Below, one piece after another: positions 30,517 to 38,326 of a stretch of 64,000 bases of DNA. This stretch comes from Geobacillus sp. 46C-IIa. Its GTDB lineage: Bacteria; Bacillota; Bacilli; Bacillales; Anoxybacillaceae. Location: NCBI RefSeq assembly GCF_014679505.1, contig NZ_CP061474.1, positions 960,001 to 1,024,000 of the forward strand. The letters are read 5' to 3'. The notes under the pieces are model-generated. The model had not been told where the DNA came from, ran no database searches, and saw only the letters and a program-made list of their open reading frames with translations. Position 1 is the first letter of the stretch, and each line of letters opens with the position of its first letter. A program made the translations under genes and the position numbers.

Positions 30517-31658
30517 ACGGCGAAGAGAAACAGCAAGAACGAGCAGGAGGCGAAGGTGCGGTAGAAGGTCAAGGGAGGCGCCCGGAATGGGCGGACGGCG
30601 AGAGCGCGTCGTCGTACGTGCAAGCCGAGCGCCCGCCGGCGCCAAAGCGGATTGTGAGGCGGAAAGAGCGGACAGTTGAAGAGTACGTCCAAGGGGTGCT
30701 CGCCGGCGACCGCACGATGTTAGCGCAGGCGATTACGCTTGTCGAAAGCAATGCGGCTAGGCATATGGATCTCGCCCAGCAAATGCTCAATGAACTGCTT
30801 CCGCACGTCGGCCGCTCGATCCGCATCGGCGTCACCGGGGTTCCGGGAGCGGGGAAAAGCACGTTCATTGAAGCGTTCGGCACGTTTTTATGCGAGCAAG
30901 GGCACCGCGTCGCCGTCTTGGCCGTCGATCCGACAAGTTCGTTGACCGGCGGCAGCATCCTCGGCGACAAAACGCGGATGGAGACGCTCGCCCGAAATCC
31001 GCGCGCCTTCATCCGTCCGTCGCCATCCGGCGGGGCGCTTGGCGGCGTGCACCGGAAAACGCGCGAGACGATGATGCTGTGCGAAGCGGCTGGCTATGAC
31101 ATCATCCTTGTTGAGACGGTCGGCGTCGGGCAAAGCGAGTTTGTCGTCCGTGGGATGGTTGACTTTTTCTTGCTGCTCGCCTTAACCGGCGCCGGCGACG
31201 AACTGCAAGGGATGAAGCGCGGCATCATGGAGCTCGTGGACGCCATCGTCATCAACAAGGCGGATGGCGACAATAAAGAAAAAGCAAAGGCGGCGCAAAA
31301 AGAATACAACCAGTTTCTCCATTACCTCCGCCCGGCCACACCCGGCTGGAAGACGAAAGCGTACACGTGCTCGGCGCTTTTGGGCGAAGGGATCGCCGAC
31401 ATGTGGCGCGTCATCCAAACGTTCGTCGAGATGACGAAGCGATCCGGCGTCTTTTTCGACCGCCGCCGCCAGCAGCAAAAAGACTGGATGCACGCCATGA
31501 TCAAAGAATATATCGAAACGCGCTTTTTCACCGACCCGATCGTGAAAGAAAAGCTCCCAATGCTCGAGAACAGCGTCATTTCCGGCGTCAAGCCGGTCAC
31601 TGCCGCGGTCAAAGAGCTGATCGAGGCGTATGAACGGAAGCGGGGCGGTGAACTATGA
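30513..31658 (+). CDS. meaB: MeaB/ArgK G3E GTPase, methylmalonyl-CoA mutase chaperone
   Basis: 381 residues. After a charged N-terminal extension of about 60 residues come P-loop [15 protein letters not shown], the region [28 protein letters not shown] and [12 protein letters not shown] (GTPase specificity). The family protects and reloads the mutase cofactor. ATGA overlap with mutB shows coupling. Older databases name it ArgK, a transport ATPase, which is outdated. Confidence 0.95.
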   Translation: MNGEEKQQERAGGEGAVEGQGRRPEWADGESASSYVQAERPPAPKRIVRRKERTVEEYVQGVLAGDRTMLAQAITLVESNAARHMDLAQQMLNELLPHVGRSIRIGVTGVPGAGKSTFIEAFGTFLCEQGHRVAVLAVDPTSSLTGGSILGDKTRMETLARNPRAFIRPSPSGGALGGVHRKTRETMMLCEAAGYDIILVETVGVGQSEFVVRGMVDFFLLLALTGAGDELQGMKRGIMELVDAIVINKADGDNKEKAKAAQKEYNQFLHYLRPATPGWKTKAYTCSALLGEGIADMWRVIQTFVEMTKRSGVFFDRRRQQQKDWMHAMIKEYIETRFFTDPIVKEKLPMLENSVISGVKPVTAAVKELIEAYERKRGGEL

Positions 31659-31690
31659 TATGATAAAGGGAAAGCGAAGGAGGTGTCACA

Positions 31691-32128
31691 ATGTTCCAAT
31701 TTCAATTTCCGCTCTATAGCGACATCGTCGAACAAGCGCGGCGCGAAGCGGTCGAAGCCGGATTTGAAGAGCTGTGCACGCCGGAAGACGTCGACGCCGC
31801 GTTTCGCCGTCCGGGCACAACGCTTGTCCTCATCAACTCCGTGTGCGGTTGCGCCGGCGGCATCGCCCGTCCCGCAGCGGCCCACGCCGTCCACTACGAC
31901 AAGCGTCCGGATCATTTGGTGACCGTCTTTGCCGGCCAAGACAAAGAAGCAACGGCCCGCGCGCGCGAGTATTTTGTCGGCGAGCCGCCGTCCTCGCCGT
32001 CGTTCGCTCTGTTGAAAGACGGGAAATTGTGCGCCATGCTCCACCGCCACGACATCGAAGGCCACGAGCCGATTGCGGTCGTGCAAAAGCTGCAGGCGCT
32101 GTTTGATGAATATTGTGAGGAAGTGTGA
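31691..32128 (+). CDS. brxB: Bacilliredoxin BrxB (YqiW)
   Basis: 145 residues after a strong AGGAGG. Single thioredoxin-like domain of the BrxA/BrxB family with active-site CGC in [14 protein letters not shown] (about residue 53-55). It removes bacillithiol from protein mixed disulfides in Firmicutes. It lies 32 nt after meaB and ends at a strong terminator. Confidence 0.93.
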   Translation: MFQFQFPLYSDIVEQARREAVEAGFEELCTPEDVDAAFRRPGTTLVLINSVCGCAGGIARPAAAHAVHYDKRPDHLVTVFAGQDKEATARAREYFVGEPPSSPSFALLKDGKLCAMLHRHDIEGHEPIAVVQKLQALFDEYCEEV

Positions 32129-32132
32129 ATGG

Positions 32133-32167
32133 AAACACCCGAAGCCAAAGAAGGCTTCGGGTGTTTT
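32133..32167 (+). terminator. Intrinsic terminator after brxB
   Basis: AAACACCCGAAGCC pairs with GGCTTCGGGTGTTT around AAAGAA, followed by T. A very stable 14-bp stem. Confidence 0.93.
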
Positions 32168-32281
32168 TCATGGTCATGATTGTTTGTGATCATGTATATG
32201 AAGACTTGGATAAAGGCAAATAGCAATGCATATTACTAAGTTTCATTTATGAATTATATCCAAAGGAAGTAAAGAGGGAAA

Positions 32282-32842
32282 TTGAATGTATTTTCAGACA
32301 GATTGTTTGGACCGTTTGAGCGACGTTTGCCTGACCGACGTCGTCCGGATTTTTTGGAAATTTTGCGCACATATGGTTTGCCGCATGATTGTACAGATAT
32401 GGATTTGTTACGAGCAAAGGGTGGTAAACTTGCGACAGATTCTTATGAATTTGTAGCACCAATTTATGTATTGGGAAATCATTTCGATTTTGATTTTTAT
32501 GTCGCCGGTTGGAGGTATTACGAGGGAGATCAAGTGATTCAAGATCTTAAAGTGGGAGATAAAGTGCATTTTCGGTTAGAGCCGGAGAATAGGCAGGATG
32601 CTAAAGCGGTAGAAGTGTTAACAGATAAGGGGTGTAAGCTAGGATATATTCCTGCTTTCTATAGCGAGTTCATGTTTAACCTTTTTCAAAACAACGGATG
32701 TTATACGGCGAGAATTGAATCAATTCATGTTAAAGCTTTTCCTCAGCGTAAAGTAAATATAAATGTCTACGGCGTACTTCCCCCGTCTTGTCAGACGCAA
32801 GGTCTTGATATGTTGCATCAAGTAGCGTTACAAGTGACTTAG
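32282..32842 (+). CDS. HIRAN-domain protein
   Basis: 186 residues from TTG 32282 after AAGAGGGAA. The C-terminal half is a HIRAN domain: FYVAGWRYYEGDQVI, VGDKVHFRLEPENRQDAKAV and KLGYIPAFYSEFMFNLF. HIRAN domains bind DNA ends or stalled forks and are often found in helicase or nuclease proteins and in defence loci. The N-terminal 75 residues have no clear domain (DRLFGPFERRLPDRRRP). It lies between the brxB terminator and the left island repeat, is moderately A+T-rich, and may be the outermost island gene. Confidence 0.75.
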   Translation: MNVFSDRLFGPFERRLPDRRRPDFLEILRTYGLPHDCTDMDLLRAKGGKLATDSYEFVAPIYVLGNHFDFDFYVAGWRYYEGDQVIQDLKVGDKVHFRLEPENRQDAKAVEVLTDKGCKLGYIPAFYSEFMFNLFQNNGCYTARIESIHVKAFPQRKVNINVYGVLPPSCQTQGLDMLHQVALQVT

Positions 32843-32882
32843 GTTGTTCTCACTGTTTTTGAAATGGGCTTTTTTTCAGAAT

Positions 32883-33211
32883 GAATACATCCACAAAATC
32901 GAAGCGCGGCTGAAACATATCAAAAAAGAAATAATCGACTGTGACCGATGGAATGAGCCCGACCGTGTTTAAACGGCTGATGGCGTATTTTGCCGGCGAG
33001 GAAGATATTCAAAAAGTCATCTTGTTCGGCGCGCGGCACGGCCCGTTACAATTCGGACATTGACTTGTGCATGGACTACACCGGCAAGCAAAAATGGAAA
33101 GTCAAAGAGGATATTGACGACATCGTCGGCATTGATTCGTGTGATGTGCTCTTTTTCGACGCGCTGAACGAAGCGATCCGGCGCGAAATCGAGCGCGACG
33201 GGAAAACGATT
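32883..33211 (+). repeat. Left copy of about 330-bp direct repeat flanking the defence island
   Basis: Matches 51434-51762 at a constant offset of 18551 with scattered substitutions only. It contains the last codons of a hepT-like gene and most of mntA. Sequence left of 32883 is unrelated to the corresponding part of the right copy, where more of hepT remains. Confidence 0.92.
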
Positions 33212-33238
33212 TATGAGAAATCTCCGTCGCGAGCCTAG
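32953..33238 (+). pseudogene. MntA-type nucleotidyltransferase antitoxin, frameshifted (left copy)
   Basis: ATG 32953 gives MSPTVFKRLMAYFAGEEDI and VILFGAR, then runs out of frame. The other frame continues with ARGTARYNSDIDL, WKVKEDIDDIVGIDSCDV and NEAIRREIERDGKTIYEK to 33238. The lesion falls on the catalytic GSx10DxD motif, whose Gly-Ser is lost. MntA proteins AMPylate HEPN toxins (HepT). The start overlaps the end of a hepT remnant (about 32883-32972, KIEARLKHIKKEIIDC). The same lesion is in the right copy. Confidence 0.8.
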
Positions 33239-33240
33239 GC

Positions 33241-33277
33241 GGCCTGCCCCGCATGAGCGGGTGGCCGTTTTTTTTTT
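33241..33277 (+). terminator. Intrinsic terminator after the left mntA remnant
   Basis: GGCC-CCCGC pairs with GCGGG-GGCC around ATGA, followed by a run of about ten T. Confidence 0.85.
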
Positions 33278-33354
33278 GTGTCCGGCGGCTGTAGGACGGG
33301 CGCGCACTATGTTAAAAAGGTGCAATTGCCACTCTTTGGATAAGGAAACAAAAA

Positions 33355-33458
33355 AGTAACTGAATTACTAACTTATTGTTGACTTTTTATTATTATTGGC
33401 ATTATAATGCAGATAGAAAGTTTTTTGGTCAATACTTAAAGTAAGTAATGTTATTACT
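33355..33458 (+). promoter_or_regulatory. Promoter of the methylase-specificity fusion with two matching palindromes
   Basis: Sigma-A promoter TTGACT (33379-33384), 18 nt, TATAAT (33403-33408). Two related palindromes flank it: AGTAA-CTGAA-TTACT at 33355-33369, upstream of -35, and AGTAAT-GTT-ATTACT at 33444-33458, in the leader just before the ribosome site. Matching half-sites on both sides suggest a dimeric regulator binding cooperatively; no obvious regulator gene lies next to it. Confidence 0.6.
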
Positions 33459-33485
33459 AAATAAAAATAATGAGGTGACTTTTAA

Positions 33486-35390
33486 ATGGTGTATGAAAGA
33501 GAATTATCTCATTTCATGGATCAGTTGCGCAGCGAGGCGAATATAAGCGTGATCGATTCTGTGCAGACGATCGTGTCGATTGCAAGCGTGAAATTTTTAG
33601 AACTGGATAAGGAGCGTTACAGCCTTCCAGACGAACTCTCTTTAGGGGCGATTTTAAAAGAAGGAGCTTTTTTGGCGGAGAAGGTAAAGGCAGTTTTAAA
33701 CGAAATAGAAGCACATGTCCCTTTCCTAAAGGGAGTATATGAGTTTTCCGACTTGTTTGGCCGATTAAGCAACAATACATTATATCATTTGTTGTCGCGG
33801 ATTCATTCTTTTGCATTCACGAAAGAGCAGTGGAAACAATGGATTGAATCGTTGTTTGTGTACGCAGGCAATATGGCCGGGGTTGAAGGTGTAGAGCTGA
33901 TCACGCCGGCTGGTGTTAATGAGCTGGGCATTCGCCTTTTAAATATGGAAGGAGGGGAGTTTTATGATGGTGCTTCAGGGCTGTCCGGCACGTTGTGCGC
34001 AGCAAGCGAATATGCACGGCGACATCATTGCGAAGTGGCGCTGTACGGTCAGGAAATCAACCAGCGAGCATGGGCGCTTGGAAAACTGCGTCTGTTATTT
34101 CACGACCGGACCGATGCTCATTTGGCCAAAGGAGATACGCTTACCGAGCCTGCATTTGTAGAGGGAAACAAGTTGAAAAAGTTTGATTACATTATGATGA
34201 ATTTTCCGTTCGGCATGAGAATAAACAGCTATGAACAACTGATGAATGACCGTTATGATCGGTTTGTATACGGCCGATTGCCGCGAACGAGCGCTGACAT
34301 GGCTTTCATTTTGCACGCTCTCTCTTCGTTGAAGGAAAACGGAAAAGCGGTTCTTGTCGTCACAAACGGAACGCTGTTTAGAGGAGGGCTGGAGGCGGTG
34401 ATCAGGGAGCATTTATTGGCCGCCGATTTGATTGAGTCCGTGATCGCTCTGCCATCATCTTTGCTTGATGGTGCGGCCATTCAGATCAACCTTCTTGTGC
34501 TGAATAAAAACAAAAGTGCAGAGAGGGAAGGAAACATTTTATTCATTAACGCGGAAAATTATTATGGCGAACGGAGAAGAGGCAGAAGATATTTGCGCCA
34601 AGAAGATATCGACCGGATTGTGGCCATATATCATGAAGGGCTGGAGATCGATGAAGTAAGCAAATTCGTATCAGTCCGGGAGATTGAAGAAGTGAACCTT
34701 TTAAGCAACCGGTATTTGCAAAGTAGTGAATGGACGATCGAGCCGTACGGAAAAGTGAAGTTTTACCCTGATCACATAAAGAATTTGCCATGCGTACAAC
34801 CATTGAAACGGATCGGCACTTTCTACCGCGGCATCAATATCTCATCCAAAGACGCAGAAACAGAGAATGGGCCATATAAAGTGATTAAGTTATCTGACGT
34901 CCAAAATGGGGAGGTGTTGATCGATCAACTCGCGTCTTATGAAATTACAAACAATGCCAAAATTGAATCATATCTTGTCCAAGAAGGCGATGTCATTATA
35001 TCGGTCCGGGGGGCGGGGATCAAAATAGCGGTCATCCCGCCGCATGAGGGGGATATACTGATTTCCCATAACTTTATCGGCATTCGTCCGCACCGCCATG
35101 TCGACCCATTTTACTTAAAGGTTTTCTTGGAAAGCCCTGTTGGGCAATATCTTCTTTTGAGCAAACAGGTAGGGACAAATGTCACGATTTTGAATATGAA
35201 AGATTTGGAGAACATTCCGATTCCAGTGCGGCCGTTCGAAGAGCAGAAGGAAATCATCATGTCCTATCTCGAAGAACAAAAACACATTCAAGACATGATG
35301 AAACAACTCGAGAAGCAACGGCTTGAATCGAGTTTAAAACTGTACGAAAAAATGGGAATTCGTTCGACGTTTACACTGATGCAATCGTAA
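33486..35390 (+). CDS. Fused N6-adenine methylase / specificity protein (HsdM-HsdS-like), divergent
   Basis: 634 residues. About 90-400 resemble the type I HsdM methylase fold: VELITPAGVNELGIRLL, YGQEINQRAWALGKLRL and IMMNFPFG. Key motifs are altered: SAM motif DPxxGSGG is DGASGLSG and NPPF is NFPF, so activity is uncertain. About 440-610 form one specificity (TRD) half: YRGINISSKDAE, VQEGDVIISVRGAG and PFEEQKEIIMSYLEEQKHIQ. No nuclease domain is present. It precedes hsdMSR but is set apart by a hairpin and has its own promoter. It could be a solitary methylase or a modifier of the type I system. Confidence 0.75.
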   Translation: MVYERELSHFMDQLRSEANISVIDSVQTIVSIASVKFLELDKERYSLPDELSLGAILKEGAFLAEKVKAVLNEIEAHVPFLKGVYEFSDLFGRLSNNTLYHLLSRIHSFAFTKEQWKQWIESLFVYAGNMAGVEGVELITPAGVNELGIRLLNMEGGEFYDGASGLSGTLCAASEYARRHHCEVALYGQEINQRAWALGKLRLLFHDRTDAHLAKGDTLTEPAFVEGNKLKKFDYIMMNFPFGMRINSYEQLMNDRYDRFVYGRLPRTSADMAFILHALSSLKENGKAVLVVTNGTLFRGGLEAVIREHLLAADLIESVIALPSSLLDGAAIQINLLVLNKNKSAEREGNILFINAENYYGERRRGRRYLRQEDIDRIVAIYHEGLEIDEVSKFVSVREIEEVNLLSNRYLQSSEWTIEPYGKVKFYPDHIKNLPCVQPLKRIGTFYRGINISSKDAETENGPYKVIKLSDVQNGEVLIDQLASYEITNNAKIESYLVQEGDVIISVRGAGIKIAVIPPHEGDILISHNFIGIRPHRHVDPFYLKVFLESPVGQYLLLSKQVGTNVTILNMKDLENIPIPVRPFEEQKEIIMSYLEEQKHIQDMMKQLEKQRLESSLKLYEKMGIRSTFTLMQS

Positions 35391-35401
35391 AACTCAAAAC
35401 G

Positions 35402-35451
35402 CCGCTCTCCCTGTTGTCGCCTGCCGATAGGCTGGATGACAGGGAGAGCGG
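35402..35451. other. Long hairpin between the fusion gene and hsdM
   Basis: CCGCTCTCCCTGT pairs perfectly with ACAGGGAGAGCGG over 13 bp. No T-run follows, so it may stop or stabilise transcripts rather than act as a classic terminator. Confidence 0.6.
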
Positions 35452-35553
35452 GGCTATAGGAAATTAGTTCCTTAATGGCAAAGATTTTTATGGTAAAATG
35501 GACTCTGGGAATCAAATGACATATCGTGTCAAACGGGAAAGGAGCAGTGACAG

Positions 35554-37047
35554 ATGGCGACGATCGGTTTTGAAGAAAAGTTATGGTCCGCAGCCGATAA
35601 GCTGCGAAACAATATGGATGCGGCAGAATATAAACACGTCGTCTTAGGACTTATTTTCTTAAAATACGTGTCTGATACGTTTCAAGAAAAATGGGAGGAA
35701 CTGATGAAAGAAGATCCCGATTTTGCGGAAGACCGCGACGCGTATATGGCGGACGGAGTGTTTTGGGTGCCGGAAACGGCCCGTTGGAGCTATATAGCGG
35801 AACGTTCGAAGTCGCCGGAAATCGGAAAAATTGTCGATGAGGCGTTGGATGCGATCGAAAAAGAGAATGACAGTTTAAAAGGAGTGCTCCCGAAAAACTA
35901 CTCCCGCCCTGAGTTAGACAAGCGCATTTTAGGGGAAATTATTGACTTGTTTTCCAATATTGACGTCGGCGGCAGCGGGGCAAAGGAAAAAGACGTCTTA
36001 GGGCGGGTGTACGAATACTTCTTAGGCAAATTTGCCGCCAGCGAAGGAAAAGGAGGAGGCGAGTTTTACACGCCGAAATGCGTCGTCAAACTGATGGTCG
36101 AAATGATTCAGCCGTTCAAAGGGTATGTGTACGACCCGGCATGCGGCAGCGGCGGGATGTTCGTCCAGTCGATGAAATTCGTCGAAGAACATGCGGGAAA
36201 CAAGTTTGATATTTCCATTTACGGCCAAGAATCGAACCCAACGACATGGAAGCTCGCCAAAATGAACTTGGCGATTCGCGGCATTGAAAACAATCTCGGT
36301 CCGAAACATGCCGACACGTTCCATGAAGACTTGCATCCGACGTTAAAGGCGGATTATATTCTAGCCAATCCGCCGTTCAATGACAGCGACTGGGGGCAGC
36401 CGAAATTAATCGACGACCCGCGCTGGAAATTCGGAGTGCCGCCGGCCGGAAACGCCAACTACGCATGGCTGCAGCATATGATCGACAAGCTTGGCCAAAA
36501 CGGAAAAGCCGCCGTTGTGCTCGCGAACGGCTCGCTGTCCTCGATGACGTCCGGCGAAGGGGAGATTCGCAAAAACATTGTCAACGCAGATTTAGTCGAC
36601 GCGATCATCGCGTTGCCGGATAAATTGTTTTACACAACGCAAATCCCGGTGTGCATTTGGATTTTAAACCGCAACAAGAAACATCCGAGGAAAACGTTAT
36701 TCATCGATGCGCGCAAATTCGGCCAGCTCGTCACCCGGAAGTTGCGGGAGTTGACGGATGAGGATATCCGCAAAATCGCCGATACGTATATCAATTGGCA
36801 AAACAACGAGAACTACGAAGACGTGCAAGGCTTTTGCAAATCAGCGACGATCGACGACATTCGCGAGCACAACTACATCCTCACGCCGGGCCGCTACGTC
36901 GGTATTGAAGAAGAGGAAGAAGACGGGGAATCGTTTGAGGAAAAAATGGAGCGGCTGACAGCGACATTGGCGAAGCAATTTCAAAAATCGCGCCAGTTGG
37001 AAGAAGAAATTCGCAAGCAGTTGGGGGGGATAGGGTATGAGATATGA
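35554..37047 (+). CDS. hsdM: Type I restriction-modification methylase subunit
   Basis: 497 residues with a complete motif set: N-terminal HsdM helical domain ([20 protein letters not shown]), [19 protein letters not shown] motif [13 protein letters not shown] and catalytic NPPF in ILANPPFND. As M2S it methylates adenine in a bipartite site and with HsdR forms the restriction complex. The start follows AAAGGAGCAG. It overlaps hsdS by 11 nt. Confidence 0.97.
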   Translation: MATIGFEEKLWSAADKLRNNMDAAEYKHVVLGLIFLKYVSDTFQEKWEELMKEDPDFAEDRDAYMADGVFWVPETARWSYIAERSKSPEIGKIVDEALDAIEKENDSLKGVLPKNYSRPELDKRILGEIIDLFSNIDVGGSGAKEKDVLGRVYEYFLGKFAASEGKGGGEFYTPKCVVKLMVEMIQPFKGYVYDPACGSGGMFVQSMKFVEEHAGNKFDISIYGQESNPTTWKLAKMNLAIRGIENNLGPKHADTFHEDLHPTLKADYILANPPFNDSDWGQPKLIDDPRWKFGVPPAGNANYAWLQHMIDKLGQNGKAAVVLANGSLSSMTSGEGEIRKNIVNADLVDAIIALPDKLFYTTQIPVCIWILNRNKKHPRKTLFIDARKFGQLVTRKLRELTDEDIRKIADTYINWQNNENYEDVQGFCKSATIDDIREHNYILTPGRYVGIEEEEEDGESFEEKMERLTATLAKQFQKSRQLEEEIRKQLGGIGYEI

Positions 37048-38326
37048 CGGGTGGAAAGAAACAAGGTTAATAGATGTTATAGACATAAACCCTAGAACCC
37101 CTTTAAGAAAAGGAACGTTGGCCAAAAAAGTGTCCATGCAAGATGTTGCGGAGTTTACAAGAAAAATACAGTCATATGAAATTGCCGAGTTTACATCCGG
37201 TTCAAAATTTAAAAACGGTGATACTCTCCTTGCACGGATAACACCTTGTCTTGAAAATGGAAAAACAGCTTATGTCGACATCCTTGAAGATAATGAGATT
37301 GCTTTTGGCTCTACGGAGTTTATCGTGTTAAGAGCAAAGGAAGGAATAACCGATAGCAAGTTTGTGTATTACTTGGCTATTTCACCGGAATTCAGAAATA
37401 TAGCAATAAAGTCCATGACGGGATCATCCGGCAGACAAAGGGTGCAAAGCGATGTCTTGGTTAACACTGTGATTGATTTGCCGCCACTAGAGGAACAAAA
37501 GAGAATTGCAAATGTGCTATCTGCAATTGACGACAAAATCGAACTCAACAATGAAATCAACCAAACCCTTGAAGAACTCGCCCAAACGATTTTCAAACGC
37601 TGGTTTGTCGATTTCGAGTTTCCGAATGAAAACGGCGAACCGTACAAATCAAGCGGCGGGAAGTTTGTCGAAAGCAAGTTGGGGATGATACCGGAGGGGT
37701 GGAGAGTGGCAACAATCGGCGATTTAGGGGACGTTGTAGGGGGAGGAACCCCTTCGAAAAAGCGGGAAGACTATTTCACCCAAAACGGCATCCCTTGGAT
37801 TACGCCGAAAGATTTATCAAACAGTAAAAATCGTTATGTTGAAAGAGGAAGTGTTGATATTACGGAAGAGGGATTAAAAAATAGTAGTGCAAAATTGCTT
37901 CCTAAAGGTACCGTTCTTTTTAGCTCAAGGGCACCTATTGGTTATATTGCTATTGCTAAAAATGAGGTCACTACAAATCAAGGATTTAAGTCAGTGATCC
38001 CGCATAAGGACATCGGTTCGGAATTTATGTTTCAAGTTTTAAAATATAACAAAGACTTGATCGAAAGCAGGGCCTCCGGAACAACGTTCAAAGAAATTTC
38101 AGGTGGGGAGTTGAAAAAAGTACCTATTGTTTTGCCAAAAATGGAAGTTATTCAACGTTATAACGAAGCAGTGAGAAGTTTAGGAGAATTAATATGCAAT
38201 AATGAAGAAGAAATCAACGCTTTGATAAGTATGAGAGATTCATTATTGCCCAAGCTCATGTCCGGAGAAATTCGTGTCGTTGACGCCGAACGGGAGGTGG
38301 AAGTGTGTTTACAGAAGAGCAGCTAG
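37037..38326 (+). CDS. hsdS: Type I restriction-modification specificity subunit
   Basis: 429 residues with two target-recognition domains (about 1-150 and 220-385), each followed by a coiled-coil spacer ([17 protein letters not shown], about 155-185; [20 protein letters not shown] at the end). The second TRD starts [20 protein letters not shown]. The TRDs are more A+T-rich than the central spacer, as usual when TRDs are exchanged by recombination. Recognition sequence cannot be read from the protein. Overlaps hsdR by 22 nt. Confidence 0.95.
   Translation: MRYDGWKETRLIDVIDINPRTPLRKGTLAKKVSMQDVAEFTRKIQSYEIAEFTSGSKFKNGDTLLARITPCLENGKTAYVDILEDNEIAFGSTEFIVLRAKEGITDSKFVYYLAISPEFRNIAIKSMTGSSGRQRVQSDVLVNTVIDLPPLEEQKRIANVLSAIDDKIELNNEINQTLEELAQTIFKRWFVDFEFPNENGEPYKSSGGKFVESKLGMIPEGWRVATIGDLGDVVGGGTPSKKREDYFTQNGIPWITPKDLSNSKNRYVERGSVDITEEGLKNSSAKLLPKGTVLFSSRAPIGYIAIAKNEVTTNQGFKSVIPHKDIGSEFMFQVLKYNKDLIESRASGTTFKEISGGELKKVPIVLPKMEVIQRYNEAVRSLGELICNNEEEINALISMRDSLLPKLMSGEIRVVDAEREVEVCLQKSS

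Noticed and set aside
32953..33238. Functional MntA-HepT toxin-antitoxin system
   Set aside because: mntA is frameshifted at its active site in both copies and hepT is only a C-terminal fragment.
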